Source: Turbatrix aceti
Taxonomy: Eukaryota > Nematoda > Chromadorea > Rhabditida > Panagrolaimidae
Reading direction: 5' to 3'
Length of the DNA: 64,000 nt
Assembly: GCA_963969345.1 (NCBI GenBank)
Contig: OZ017766.1
Location: 7,316,001 to 7,380,000, forward strand
The position numbers and the translations under genes are program-made. The notes beneath the pieces are model-generated. The model was given only the letters and a program-made list of their open reading frames with translations. It ran no database searches and had not been told where the DNA came from. Below, piece by piece: positions 21,954-34,400 of this stretch; position 1 is the first letter of the stretch; each line of letters starts with the position of its first letter.

Positions 21954-24283
21954 CACAGGCAACAACTATTTACCAATTTTTACGCAAGTTAACCAAGTTT
22001 CGGGACATAGAAAAAATTTTGCGAAAAAACAAGGGGAGAGTCAAAAACTTAGAAAAAATGCATCGATGCGACTGAAAATTTACGCAAGTATACCAAAGAT
22101 TTACGCAAGTATACCAAAAATCGCGAACGTTCGAGCGCACCAGACTGCTGAGGCGTTCGCATGTTGCGCGCGAGTCAATGCATTTTGAGGATGTGGATTT
22201 CGCACCAAATTACAAAAAAATGTAACTCAGCCCAAAATTCAGTTTTTTTTATGAAATTTTGTTTACAGACAGTTTCAGGGGCGTTCTTTATGCTGACACA
22301 ATTTTTTTTTTATTTCGTTCAAAATTAACAAAATCGAAGGAGGTATGGTAGAAAAATCGCGGCGCATAAACAAAATGAGCTAGGAAGGCAAACAAAAGCA
22401 ATTCTGAAGCGCAACAAAATTCTCTAACTGATTTTGAATAAAAAAGTATACCTTATCACCTTAGAAGTTTCAAAAAAAATGAAATTTCTGAGAAAAATTA
22501 GGTTTTCGGAACTTTTTAGAACTTGATTAAAAAAACTGAGTACGCCATTCGCTTCAGCGTTCATTTCTGCCCCGGATACTAATTTTTCGCGTAAATGCAT
22601 TTCGAACGCGATCCATGCCGATTTTTTTACCGAACCCTACTTTGAAAAATTTTGGTGTCTGCTCACCAAAAAAAGGGAGGTTCAGAAGAAAATTTGCACT
22701 GGCGCGCGGAATAAATGTAAAATTCTGACACAATCACTACAGATGTAAAAAATACTGTAGAATCCGAATCTGATTTTAGTTTTTGGATTACACTTCGAAA
22801 AAGTTTCGAAAATTCATTTTTCAGGCAAAAGTTTTAGAAGTTTGAGTTTTTCAGGCATTCGAAAATTATTTCAAAGCATGGTTATATTTTTAATAGATAG
22901 AGAATTTTGTTGTGCTTCGAAATCATTTGTAATTTTGCGTGTAACTTTATTTTTTACCAAGTAATGAGTTTTCTAATACACCTCCTTCAATTTTGGCAAA
23001 GATGAAAATTTTGAAAAACGCCAATAGCCCAGTTCGAACGACAATACTCGATTCTATTTTGTCAAAACAAAAAACTTACAAATATCTATTCAAAAACTTA
23101 AGTTTTCGAATTTAGAAATAAATTTCGTCCAATTAATTTTACAAATAGCGCGTTCTGCGACTTTTCCGTTGTTGAGGAGTCTCAACACGAATATTGCGTC
23201 GCAGCGCTCGGCTTGATCAGCCGAACTTTGTTATTTTTTTGTCTATGTTCTTTTTTTCTCGTTCGTGTTGTAATTGTTGTTTTTTTAGCGTGAATTGTTT
23301 TGGTTTTGTTTCAGACTCATCCGGCGACACCCTCCAAGCATGTACAACCTACCGGCACCCTTATCCGAGCAAACCTTCCTCCACCGACGTAGGTTTTTGA
23401 ATTTTTCCAAGTTTTGGGGTGGTTTCACTATTTTTTGTATACCAACCAAGTTTTAATCATTTTTTTTCCATTTTATGCGATTGTGCCATGAGAGTTCTGC
23501 GGTTTGTTAGGTAGGATTGCGCTGCGACAGCTGGGGTGCCAAGATTTGGCTTCACAATTGCAGAAAAAGGAAAAAAATGATTGAAGGGCAGTTGGCATCA
23601 AATTTTTTAATAAAAATACCTGGGGTTTTATTTTGTATTCAGTAATTCTTCCAAGCTTTCAGATTACTTCACACAGCCTTCAGACATCCTTGCCTGCGTG
23701 CAAAATGTAAGTTTTTGGGAAAAAAATTGAAAACCGGGCTAACTTTCTTGGTTTTTAGGCCCAATCGGCTTCACGAGGATGACTTCAGCAGCAAGCGAGA
23801 GGCAGCGGTGAAATCGACGTTGACGGCGACGACGTGATGATCATCAAGCGATGAAACATCTTCAGAAGCTGCGATCGAGACGTCCGACATGAACGCGGTG
23901 CAATTACGAGAAGTCCATCAAAAGAAGCACACAGAAGCAACAAAACCGCGGAAGAATACCATGCGACATCAGCGGATCATTTTTTTCATCATTGATAATT
24001 GTATGTTTTGATTTTTTTTGTTACTTGTTTTTTTTGTTACTTGTTTTGCGAATTTGGACAATAAAAATGTGAAAAGTGAGAAAATGTGGTATACCTAGGT
24101 AAAATGAAGGGACGGGCAACGCGAAAAGCGCGGGAAAAGCGTTACGCAAGTTAACCAAGTTTTACGCAAGTAGAATTAATTCTACTTGCGTAAAAACTTG
24201 GTTTACTTGCGTAAAAATTGGTAGATAGTTGTTGCCTGTGTTGGTTTACTTGCGTAAAAATTGGTAGATAGTTGTTGCCTGTG
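21954..24283. mobile_element. Inverted-repeat element carrying spliced exons
   Basis: Left end CACAGGCAACAACTATTTAC (21954) and right end GTAGATAGTTGTTGCCTGTG (ending 24240) are imperfect inverted repeats that continue inward (ACCAATTTTTACGCAAGT...). The right terminus occurs twice in tandem (ending 24240 and 24283). Near 24135-24200 a second palindrome of the same motif lies just inside. The interior (about 22130-23860) is repeated in inverse orientation at about 46909-48620. It contains splice-like exons of an unrecognised gene (separate entry). No transposase was found. Insertion between the two proline-rich peptide genes separates the duplicates. Confidence 0.6.
23315..23837 (+). pseudogene. 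3' exons of an unrecognised gene, copy 1
   Basis: Exon-like blocks 23315-23388 (74 b), 23663-23706 (44 b) and from 23759, with TTTCAG / TTTTTAG acceptors and GTAGGT / GTAAGT donors. Joined, they read DSSGDTLQACTTYRHPYP..., ITSHSLQTSLPACKM, PNRLHEDDFSS and stop at 23835-23837. The same blocks, sizes and splice sites occur on the minus strand at 47433-46909. There the frame ends SGEIDVDGDDMMIFKR; in this copy that final DNA is present but in another frame, so one copy has a frameshift. No upstream exon was identified, hence a captured 3' fragment is likely. The family is not recognised. Confidence 0.4.
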
Positions 24284-24569
24284 TTCGTCACGGCTTTACG
24301 GCCGGAGATATGTATTTTAGCACAGATATTTTTCTTTCATTGTTTTGCAACCGACTGACTGACTGAGTGAGCATCCTTTATTTGAGCAGAAGCGAACGAC
24401 GAAGCTCTCCAAAATAATTTGAAAAGGATACTGGAATTCCGGAATCTGCGCAGGTGTACAAATCCATACTGCGCAAATAAATATTGAGGCGCAAGCCGGG
24501 TTCAGAAGGCTATAAAACCGTCCGGAAATCCCCCAATGAGCGTACCCTGTTCCTCAGTCATCCTCCACC
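24284..24569 (+). promoter_or_regulatory. Upstream region and TATA box of proline-rich peptide gene 2
   Basis: TATAAAA at 24511-24517, 59 bases before the ATG. CAGGTGTACAAATC at 24451-24464 matches the motif upstream of gene 1. Confidence 0.5.
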
Positions 24570-24797
24570 ATGAAGCAATTTTTCATTCTGGTTACCTTCG
24601 CAGTTCTCGTCTGCGCGGTTTCTTCCGTCGCCGGTGACTCCGCAGCTCCGCCATCCGGATCACCTGCCCCGACGCAGCCTGACCTCGTCATTCCTCTTCC
24701 CGACGGACTCCCTCCGCTCATCATTCCGAACCCTCCGATCGGCTACAACCCACCTCTTCCGTCCGGTGTTACCCCCGTTCAGGCCAAGAGTTCGTGA
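24570..24797 (+). CDS. Secreted proline-rich peptide precursor, short form
   Basis: Single exon, 75 residues. Signal peptide MKQFFILVTFAVLVCAVSSV followed by a cut-like AG|D. The mature part lacks the long Pro/Ala/Gly repeats of the paralogue at 20919 and consists mainly of the conserved block (SPAPTQPDLVIPLP, GLPPLIIPNPPIGYNPP), then SGVTPVQAKSS. There are no cysteines. The 3' flank repeats GGTAGATAAAAGTGGTGAGA (about 24873) seen after gene 1. It shows that the C-terminal block, not the repeat, is the conserved unit and may be the active peptide (inference). Not recognised from known families. Confidence 0.75.
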   Translation: MKQFFILVTFAVLVCAVSSVAGDSAAPPSGSPAPTQPDLVIPLPDGLPPLIIPNPPIGYNPPLPSGVTPVQAKSS

Positions 24798-26436
24798 ATT
24801 TTATGACGTATAACATGATTCGATGCATGTATGTATATCACATACACATACATTTTTATGCTTGCTGTTGTTGGTAGATAAAAGTGGTGAGACATGTGAG
24901 GCGATTGTCATCAGCATCATTATCAATGTCAGATCACCAAGTACATTCACCTGTGATTGCTCTTTGTCCCTTCCTGCACTGATTGACAGGTAAAAAAGAG
25001 TGATAAACATCCTGGAGTCTTTCAGCGGCTCGTATCTGTCATTCAACCAAAAATAAATACTATGTACAAATAAATTTGATAACGCAAAGTTAACTATGCG
25101 GATTTTTTTCTATCATATTAGAAAGTTCAGTCCATCAAGCTAAACTTTTTATAGGTGAAAATAAATCATGGTTCCCTGTCAGATGAAAAAAACAGTTTCT
25201 ATCTTTTTACACAAAAATCTAAATATACTTTGAACTGTAACAAAAGAAATGCAAACAGAACCTTTTTTTTTTAACAAAAAGCGTCATTTTGCGACTGAAA
25301 TTTTTTTGACACCTGCGCACCTGTGAGCACCTGGTTTTTATCAAAAACACCAAAAACCAAAGAAAAAAATTTGGAAGGTTTTTTCGAAAGGTACTGTGGA
25401 AATCTGTCACTTTTAATTAGTGCGCTGAAATTTGGTATTTTGTAGTCGACATCAAAAAAAATTTACTACAACTATTCATTACGATCACATTTATGAATAC
25501 ATAAATTGTGTTTCGTTGACTGGTTATTGTGGATAAACTGTCAAAAGAAATAAATTTAAAAAAAAATATGGTGACCGGGATCGAACTGTGTACAACCTCG
25601 AACAAACACGAACAATTTTTTAATTTTGTTCGAAAAATCGAACGAACGCGAACAATTTTTTAATTTTGTTCGAAAAATCGAACGAACGCGAACATTTTTG
25701 TCAGTGTTCGCGAACGAACAAAGAACAGATTTTACGTTTTTGGTGACAGTTTTCCTACACTTTTTATTGCTGAAGGCAATGAACATTATTTGCAATTTTT
25801 GGAAAAATAACATCAATTTCGGCACCGTTAAACTGATTTTACCTAAATTTTTGTTCGTTTTATCTGTTCGGAAAATTTATCTTTGTTCGCGAACGAATTC
25901 GAACAAAACAAATCCGTTCTCGAACGAAAACGAACGCAAAAATTTGACTTTGTTCGCCGAGTTTTGCAACGACGTTGGTTGTACGTAAAAAAAAAAGAAG
26001 ACCACAACTATTGATTACGATCACGCCTATCAATCCATTGTTGCGCAGCCTGGTGGCCATAAACACCCGCCACACATTCCGTTGTTGTTGCCAAAAATGA
26101 TGGTATAACAAAACTGTCAAAACAAAACTCTTTTGCAGGGTGGAGAAAGTACATACATACGCAGATGCAGCCCAAGGCCGATCGGTTGATTATTATCAGT
26201 CCGACCGCAGTATTATTTTTTTGCACACGGAAAGAAAAAAAAAGAGGCGAGGCGGTAAAGGTATAAAGCACAGGAGACAGAGATAACATGCATAAAAAAA
26301 CCCGAGAGCGCAACAACTACATACCACAACCAACCTAACCCCCTCTCGAGCTCGCAAACATTGTCTGTGTTGACCTCGCTCAGGTAGTATCGACCCATCG
26401 TGTTGTTGCATTTTACTTACAACCCCTCTGAAAAAT
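24798..26436. other. Intergenic, peptide gene 2 to DHCR24
   Basis: No gene supported. Contains a GTTCG/CGAAC repeat at about 25570-25965 with a 40-base direct duplication (TTTTGTTCGAAAAATCGAAC at 25626 and 25666). A tRNA B-box-like stretch lies near 25568-25582 on the minus strand with no cloverleaf. The DHCR24 promoter must lie near 26200-26430. Confidence 0.4.
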
Positions 26437-29400
26437 ATGTCATCCATCGCGACGGATATAGACTCACCTGTACTACCTGCGACGATTTTTGAACGCGCTG
26501 TGGAATATTTTCTCTTCCGTTTTCGGTGGATCATTGTCGTTCCGGTAATTTTACCTGCCAGTGTTCTTTATAATTCATATTATTTTGTTCGAAACTGGAT
26601 TATCTTCAAATTACGATCTGCGCCCCGAGCTCATGACCGAAAAGTTGAGCGTATCCGTCGACAAATTCGAGAATGGGCCGCCGGGGACAGGAAGCGAAAA
26701 ATGTGCACCGCGCGTCCCGGATGGATGACCATGAGCTTCCGTTTTCCAAAGTACAAGGAAAATATGGTCCAGATTAAGACGGATCAACTCGTTGATATCC
26801 TCGAAGTCAATGAAACGGATTTGACGGTTCGGGTCGAGCCGATGGTTACGATGGGTCAGTTGACACGATTCCTCCTTCCCCAGGGCTATACCCTGCCAAT
26901 TGTTCCGGAACTCGATGATTTAACCGTCGGTGGCATGATCAATGGCTGTGGCGTCGAATCGAGTGGAAGAAAGTATGGTCTATTCCAGCACATTTGTGTG
27001 TCGTATGAAATTATCACGGCTTCTGGAGAGCTCGTTGTCGCAAGCAAGGATAGGAAGTCTGATCATCAACCGCTTTTTTATTCCATTCCGTGGTCCCATG
27101 GAACCCTTGGGTTCTTGGTTGCGGCTACGATTCGTATTATCCCCGCGCAGCCTTTTGTTAGGCTGACTTATTATCCCTGCTTGACGCAAAAGGTTGGTTT
27201 TTTGAAAAAGATGCTGTATGATGAAATTATTTTAATTTTTGAAAAAATTCAATTTTTTTTATATAAGACGCAGACCTTAAAAATTTTTTTCTACCTTGGT
27301 TTTTTTGAACGTTTTTTCAGTCACGAATTGTGACGTCACAGATTTCAGATTTTTGTGTTTTATGTCAAAATAACGTCTGAGTTTGGGCCTCGGCGTAAAA
27401 CAACTCTTTTTTGGTGTTTTTTGAAAACACTTGTTCAAATAACGATATCGAAGGAAAATTGGACAAAAAATAGATTATAACATCCATGCATACGTCATTT
27501 CATCGATTTGACGCAATTCGATATATTTTTGATGTATTTGTTATTCTGTACTGGCAGGTATGAATATTTGCTTTTTTCTTGTTCATAACTCCTATAAATA
27601 TTCTTTATACGCAAAAATGAAGAAAACCGAACAAAAACAGTCATCACTGTTTTTGCCTGCATCACTGCATCACGAGCAAGGCGATTTGGCGGAGTTGGCC
27701 ACATCGCCTTGCTCGTGATGCAGTGATGCGATTTGGCGTATTTGGCCAAATCGCCCGCTGCGAGAGTACTCGACGCGCACGCAACCAGAAGTTGAGCGAG
27801 CTTTTTTTGCGTTTGTTTTTTGAAAGTGATATCTGTTCGTCGGCATTTTTCGTGTATTCATAGTTGTTTCTTCGTTTTGGCCTTTTCCAATGTTATTAAG
27901 CTCAGTCTGGCGAGTCCAAACCGTTGTTTATCTGAGTTGATTGCTTTACTGCAAAGCTCAGTACATCGCTTCAAAAACATCAAATTTTTTTATGCATTTT
28001 CAATCATTCTGGATCCAAAAGTGAAAGTTTTTGAGTTTTTTGGTTGTTTTGGTTTTCCCGCCGAGTGTAGAGTAGGTCGCAGTGTTGTATAAACTCAAAA
28101 ACGTTCACTTTTAGATCCAGAAAAAAATTGATGATTTTGAAGCGATGTACTGAGCTTTGCAGTAAAGCAATCAACTCAGATAAACAACGGTTTGGACTCG
28201 CCAGACTGAGCTTAATAACATTGAAAAAGACCAAAACGAAGAAACAACTATGAATACACGAAAAATGCCGACGAACAGATATCACTTTCAAAAAACAAAC
28301 GCAAAAAAAGCTCGCTCAACTTCTGGTTGCGTGCGCGTCGAGTACTCTCGCAGCGGGCGATTTGGCCAAATACGCCAAATCGGCCAAATCGCATCACTGC
28401 ATCACGAGCAAGGCGATTTGGCGGAGTTGGCCAAATCGCCTTGCTCGTGATGCAGTGATGCAGGCAAAAACAGTGATGCCTGTATCACTGTTTTTGTTTC
28501 TTTTTGTGTTTTTTGTTCGTTGCAAAGAAGAAAATGAAAATAAAACGCAAGTAAATGAAATGAGCTCCCAGTGCATCAACGAATTGTACAAAAATAACGT
28601 ATTAACGTGGCGTTACAAACCATTGTTCGATTTTATCACAATAAATGCGAATTAACTTCTTGCCCAAGTGTCGGCAGGAAAAACGTTGATTTTTCAGCAT
28701 TTTACTTCTGTAAAATAGTTCAGAAGTTTTGTAGCCAAAATGACGCAAAAAGGTGAAGTGATTGAAATTTTTAAAGCCATGTAAAAAAATGTCGTTTTTC
28801 ATGCGTCAAACTTCTTCTAGAAGTAAAATTCTAAAAATATGCAGAAAAAACCAAGGTAGAAAAAAATTTTTAAGGTCTGCGTCTTATATTATAAAAAACG
28901 TTTCAATCAAATTAAGTTTAACTTTTTGAAAAAACCTTGAATAAAATTTTGTTTTAAAAATTGAACTGCTTCAAAATTCAAAATATTATATAATTTGTAA
29001 AAAAAATATTTAAAAAAATTCAAAATATATTTTTTTATTTTTCAATAAAATTTACAATAAAAAAATTTTTATTTTTAAATTTTTGAAAAAAAAGAAAAAA
29101 ACTTTATTTTAAAAAGTTTGTGATTCTAATTTTAATTTAAAAATTGATCGATTTTTAAATTTAAAATTCAATATTAAAAATTTTTTATTTTTTTAATGAA
29201 CGCAGTTTCATAAAAATTTCTGTAAAATTTTTAAAAAATTTTTATAAATACGGTTTTGTTTTGTTTTTTTTTAATGTAAATTTTTTTTTAACTTTTTTAC
29301 ATAATATTTAATTTTTTGGATATTTTTTTAAATATTTTTTTAATAATTGAAAATTTTTGAGTTTGGAAAAAAAATTCACATATATAATTTACGCGTCAAT

Positions 29401-30918
29401 TTTTTTACAAAATTAAATTTAAATTTAAAAAATGATAGATAAAATACTCTTGTGCACTTCAGAAGCTCTTTGACCGCCTCGAGCAAGAATCAAACAACCG
29501 AGAAAACGAATTCGTAGAAGGCATCCAGTTTTCCAAGTCCACGGGAGTCGTCATGACCGGTCGATTCGCCGAAGAAGTTCCCCGCAACGGCACGCTCAAC
29601 GTCCTCAGTCGCTGGCACAAGCCGTGGTTCTACAAACACGTCGAGAGTTTCCTCCGCCTCAAACGAGAAGCCGTAGAGTACATTCCCCTGCGTGATTACT
29701 ACCATCGACATTCGCGCAGCATTTTCTGGGAACTCAGCGATCTCGTTCCCTTCGGCAACAATGTGATCTTCCGCTGGCTTCTCGGATGGGCCATGCCACC
29801 GAAAATCTCGTTGCTCAAATTGACGACGCCAAAAACTGTTCGGAACATTTACAATCGTCATCACGTGCTCCAGGACATGCTCGTGCCGCTGACGGCTACG
29901 CAAGATGCGATCAATCTGTTCGACGAGGAAGTCGCTATTTATCCGGTTTGGTTGTGTCCATTCACGATGCCCTCAAATCCGGGAATGGTGAGACAACGCT
30001 CCGGAAAGAACATCCTCTACGTCGACATTGGCACGTATGGAAACTGCACGCTCGAGAAGTATCACCCGAGGGAGACCACTCGGAAGATCGAAAAATTCGT
30101 ACGAAGTGTTCAGGGGTGAGTTTGGCGTTTTTTGATGCACGAACGATGATTTTTTACTTATTTTTTATTTCTGAAATAATTGTTCACCTGTTTTTCACAG
30201 AAAAAATAGTGCTTTTTTTCCGTTTTTTCAAAAGTATAAAAAATTTGACGATGTTTTTTATATTTTGTAATACGCGACAAATCGAAAGGCCAAAAAAAGA
30301 CAAAAAAGTATCGTTTTTAGGGAAAAAATGCAAAACTGAAGTATCGTAAAAAAAGTAACAAAATCCAGGCATAAAATGTTACTTTTGTGTAAAAAGTTTC
30401 GGAACGAAAATTCAAAAACGATCGTGATCGTTTCCTTTCTTTGAAAACTGTCAACTTTTGAAAAATTATTCACCGTTTCGAACGCAAAAATCAGATTTTT
30501 ATATTTTTTGAGACATCAATTCTTCAATATTTTTTTCGGAAAATCCAAAAAAGGCAAAAAAATAGACAGAAATATCAGTTTTGCAAAAAAAATATCGTAA
30601 AAATTATGTATGTGTCGTAAAAAAGTAACAAAATTCAAGAAAAAAATGTTACTCCTGTGTCCCTGGTTTCGCAACGAAAAATTCAAAATGGTCGTACTAT
30701 ATGATTTTGTTTATTTTTAAAAAATCATTTACCGTTTTTTTTTACCCAAAACAAATTGTTTCAGAGTCCAAATGCTCTACGCAGACTCGTACATGACGCG
30801 AGACGAGTTCTGGGAGATGTTCGACTCCGCTCTGTACGACTGGAATCGGACAAAGTACGGCTGCAAGGAGGCTTTCCCCGACGTCTACGACAAGGTGAAC
30901 CGCTCTGTACGCTACTAA
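26437..30918 (+). CDS. DHCR24: Delta(24)-sterol reductase (DHCR24/seladin-1)
   Basis: Three exons: 26437-27192, 29463-30115, 30765-30918; 520 residues (human 516). FAD-dependent ER enzyme that reduces the C24 double bond of sterols. Features: N-terminal hydrophobic anchor ([20 protein letters not shown], about residues 31-50); FAD-binding PCMH-type region with [36 protein letters not shown] and [21 protein letters not shown]; then the family-specific [44 protein letters not shown] and C-terminal [17 protein letters not shown]. Order and length agree throughout with animal DHCR24. Nematodes do not make sterols de novo, so the role is probably in converting dietary plant sterols (inference). 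Intron 1 (2.27 kb) holds a foldback element; intron 2 a dimer of the dispersed repeat. AATAAA at 31007-31012. Confidence 0.95.
27261..28889. mobile_element. 1.6-kb foldback element in DHCR24 intron 1
   Basis: Ends are near-perfect inverted repeats of about 45 bases starting ATATAAGACGCAGACCTTAA (27261) and mirrored at 28845-28889. Inside, about 400-base arms (around 27615-28040 and 28085-28520) are nearly identical in inverse orientation. Each arm itself contains a perfect-looking palindrome (CATCACTGCATCACGAGC ... mirrored, 27656-27728 and 28391-28460). The terminus ATATAAGACG is shared with the foldback at 1145-3140. No transposase; the open frames are mirrored in the two arms. Confidence 0.7.
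30230..30720. repeat. Dimeric dispersed repeat in DHCR24 intron 2
   Basis: Two copies 270 bases apart (GTAACAAAATCCAGGC near 30354 and GTAACAAAATTCAAGA near 30624). Confidence 0.65.
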
Positions 30919-31451
30919 CTTCGTCATGCTGAAAACCAACATATCAAATATACTGTACTACACTTATAAATTACACTGTTTTTTTCATTTACCTGTAATT
31001 GCATTTAATAAATGTTTTCGTGGAACTCGTACAACTGTGTTTTTTTTGGCAAATAACTTTTATATTTGTTCGTTAGAAAACATTTATTATTTGAAAATCA
31101 AAAATTTGAACGAAATTTCTAAAATAAACGAAGCAATTTTTTCCACTAAAATCCTTGGCATTATGTGACAAACACATTTTTAAAATCCTTGGCATTATGT
31201 GACAAACGCATTCAAAAAGTTCGATAAAAAATTTATTTCATGTTCATGCATTGGAAACCCGTTTTGAAGCAAGCACTCCATTTGTTGGTTGTTCGTTGCA
31301 TTGTTTCTTTTTTATCGATAGCAGTAGAAAGCCCCTGCTGTCAGGTGTGGTGAAAAGAAGAGGAAAGAAGCGGTACAGTGCAGGCCAGGCAGGTTCTTCA
31401 CGTGGTTGTTCGTTCTACCGCTCAGAAAAGTCATCTTAATTTTTGTCCTTC
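30919..31451. other. Spacer DHCR24 - SMG9
   Basis: Contains the DHCR24 polyadenylation signal at 31007-31012 and a direct duplication of AAATCCTTGGCATTATGTGA (31150 and 31183). Nothing else supported. Confidence 0.4.
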
Positions 31452-34400
31452 ATGTCTACCGGTCCGTTTCGCGGCAGTGGCCATGGCCGTGGCTTTAGGG
31501 GCGGTGGAAGACGTGGCGGTGGTGGCGGTGGTGGTGGTGGTAACAGCGGAAGCAGTCGTGGCTTAGGTGGCCCACGCTTTTCTGAGGTGGGTTATAAAAA
31601 AAAATAAATATAAACCTGATCATTTTTCACCTTCCCGTGTTTTATAGGCTTCAACGAACAGTCCCACACCTCCACACGGCGGTTCAGGTGAGTTACATAC
31701 CTGTCAGAATGTCCAAAGTGTGTAAGTGACTTCCAAAGATTTTTTCAGTCAAAATCCTACGAGCAAGGCCAAATGACGCGTCGGATATTACCTCAGATCC
31801 CGGGCTGTTTCCGGTCATCATGCATTCTCCCTCCAGCATGTCCAGGACCGTCCTGAAGTCTTTCGCCGAGGAAGGCAGGACAACGAGCACGTCAGAAGCA
31901 GCCCCAGACGGAAACACGCTTCCCGCGAGCTCGGTTAGACTCATGGAAGACGGTAGCGTCAATAAGGTTCTTATGGTAGGTTTTTATAATATTTACGATG
32001 GATTTTTTATTTCATGGGATCAAAATTACGGCTTTTTTGACATTACTTTTTTACGGTATTTCGTAGTTTTTTACGTATTCCAGTCGAGACCTGAGCATTT
32101 TGACAACTTGATCTGTATTTGTTACGATAAATTTTTTAATTTCGTTGCAGGACAACTGATATTTATTTGTTTTCGCTCTAAATTACGTTTTTTTTGACAT
32201 TACTTTTTTTAAAATTACTTTTTTACGGTATTTCGTAGTTTTTTACGTATTCCAGTCGAGACCGGAGAATTTTGACAACTTGATCAATATTTGTTACGAT
32301 AAATTTCTTTAATTTCGTTGCGGGACAACTAATATATATTTTCGCTCCAAATTACGTTTTTTTAATAAAAAAATCCTTTTTTGTAGTTTTTTGAAGGTTT
32401 TTTACGTTTTTTTTGCAAATCGGCGACTAATTAGTGCAAAATCTGGGAACAGGACACATCCGAAAAAAAAATTTAAATTTTTGTATTTTTTTATTTTATG
32501 CTAAAAATTACTGTTTTTTTGACATAATTGTTCAAAAAAGTTTATTTTTACGATAAAAATTCAGCTCACATTTTCAATTTTATTCTGAATACGCTATATT
32601 TTTGACACATATTCAACTTGGGACCAGTTAATTTTAAGCAACATATAACAAATAATTTAAAAAATACATAATTCATAAACCGTGTTCTATCTAAAAAAAA
32701 TAGTTTTTTTTTTATAAAGTTATATAGCATTTCTACCGTTTTTTGACATTTATCACGTTATCAGTGAATATTTATTTTATCCGATTTTTCACGGTTTGAA
32801 CAATTTTTTTTTTCAAATGATCAGCGCTATGTTTTGCCATTTTTGTTTACATTAATCGACCAGGTGTGATGTGACGTTAAGCACGCGGTCTGATTGCAAA
32901 CCATCATGGTTTTCCATATTTGAAACGTGGCTCGCTGTGTTTGTTGATTGCCAGCGCGGCAAAAAAAAATCAGTTGTTCATCTTTTTTTTCTGACTTCCG
33001 ATTGATACCTGTTGAAAGAATTAAAACATCTGGCACAAAATTTTTTTTTCTCACCGGAACTGACCCGATATCAGTGTAGCAGTCAGTGTCCGTAGTATTT
33101 ATTTTTTTTGTAGGATTACCTGACGTCAAGCAGCTTAAACTACCACGTGGTGGCTGTGATAGGCGCTCAGAATTCGGGAAAATCGACGTTTGCGAGCATG
33201 CTCGCGGGAAACGAGCCCCATGATGCCTACGGTGAATACGTCTTTCGACCTGCTTCCAAGGATTCTTCGGAAAAAGGCGCGATTCAGACAACTGGTATCA
33301 ATATTTTTGTCACAAAAGAAAGAATGGTCATTCTCGACGTGCAAGCGATGAATTCGGCTTCTGTGCTCGAGCATTTTATTCGGTCCCAGAGAAAATGGCA
33401 TACCCCGGAGTCAAACTCGATCCGGAGCGGAGGATTCGAAGACGACGGCTTGAGACTCCTAGAATTCATTCTGGAAGTGTCACACACAATTTTGCTTGTC
33501 GTAGATTGGTTTCTCGATGTCGACATTGTTCGGACGCTCCTCCTTGCCGAGAAACGCGCTTCCACAGCCCCGTCCAAAACCGCAGCAACCAGAAAAGTCA
33601 ATCTCGTAGTCGCACAGTGTCGTTCCAAACCTGCAGATTTCAATGCCGCCCTCATCGCTGAACGCGCGGAAATTGTAAAAGGCATTTTTGAAGGCACACG
33701 ACTTGTCCCGACGAGTGGAAAAGTCTCGATGCCAGCACTCAGACTCCCGGCATTCGAAAACGCAGGTATCGACAAATCGATCAATTACGTCGTCTTTCCG
33801 GAGATCAAACCCCGACCCAAGACAGACGCGGGCCCCGGGGGTGCTATGCGTGAGTTTGTTTATTTTTATTTTTTTGTTGCAACCCAATCTGCAATTCATT
33901 CGGGGAACAGACAGACACGGAAATAAATAGTGACGGGGGGGTAAGGGTATAAAAAGGTGTTTGGACTGCTTTTTTTTGGGGAGAGTAGTGTCATGTTTTT
34001 GAACTTTTTTAAGCGATCAATCTGGGATTTATAGAGGGTGTACACGGACCAGATGATCCAGAGTTCATTTTGGAATTATTTTTTTTCATGGAATTTATAA
34101 CTTTTACAATGAAACGTTTTTACTGTAAAATTTGGCTGCCTGAAAACTGATCCGGCAAAATTACGGTTGCCGGAAATTGCGTTTTTGCAATTTTTGACGA
34201 TTTTTGGCACGTTGTAGCTAAAAAACTACGGAATTTTCAAAGCCGGTGTACATTTTGATCGACGTGATTTTTGATCGAGAATCTGGGAAAAATATAAAAA
34301 AATTGGGTTATCACTTTGAAAAATGCCAAAAATCGCATTTTAAAAAAATGTCACGTTTCGGCATTTTTCAAGGTGATAACTCAATTTTTTTTATATTTTT

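Noticed and set aside
25568..25582. tRNA B-box-like sequence on the minus strand
   Set aside because: No acceptor, D or anticodon arms around it.
27820..28291. Open frames sharing [20 protein letters not shown] on both strands
   Set aside because: Mirror images in the two arms of the foldback, not a gene family.
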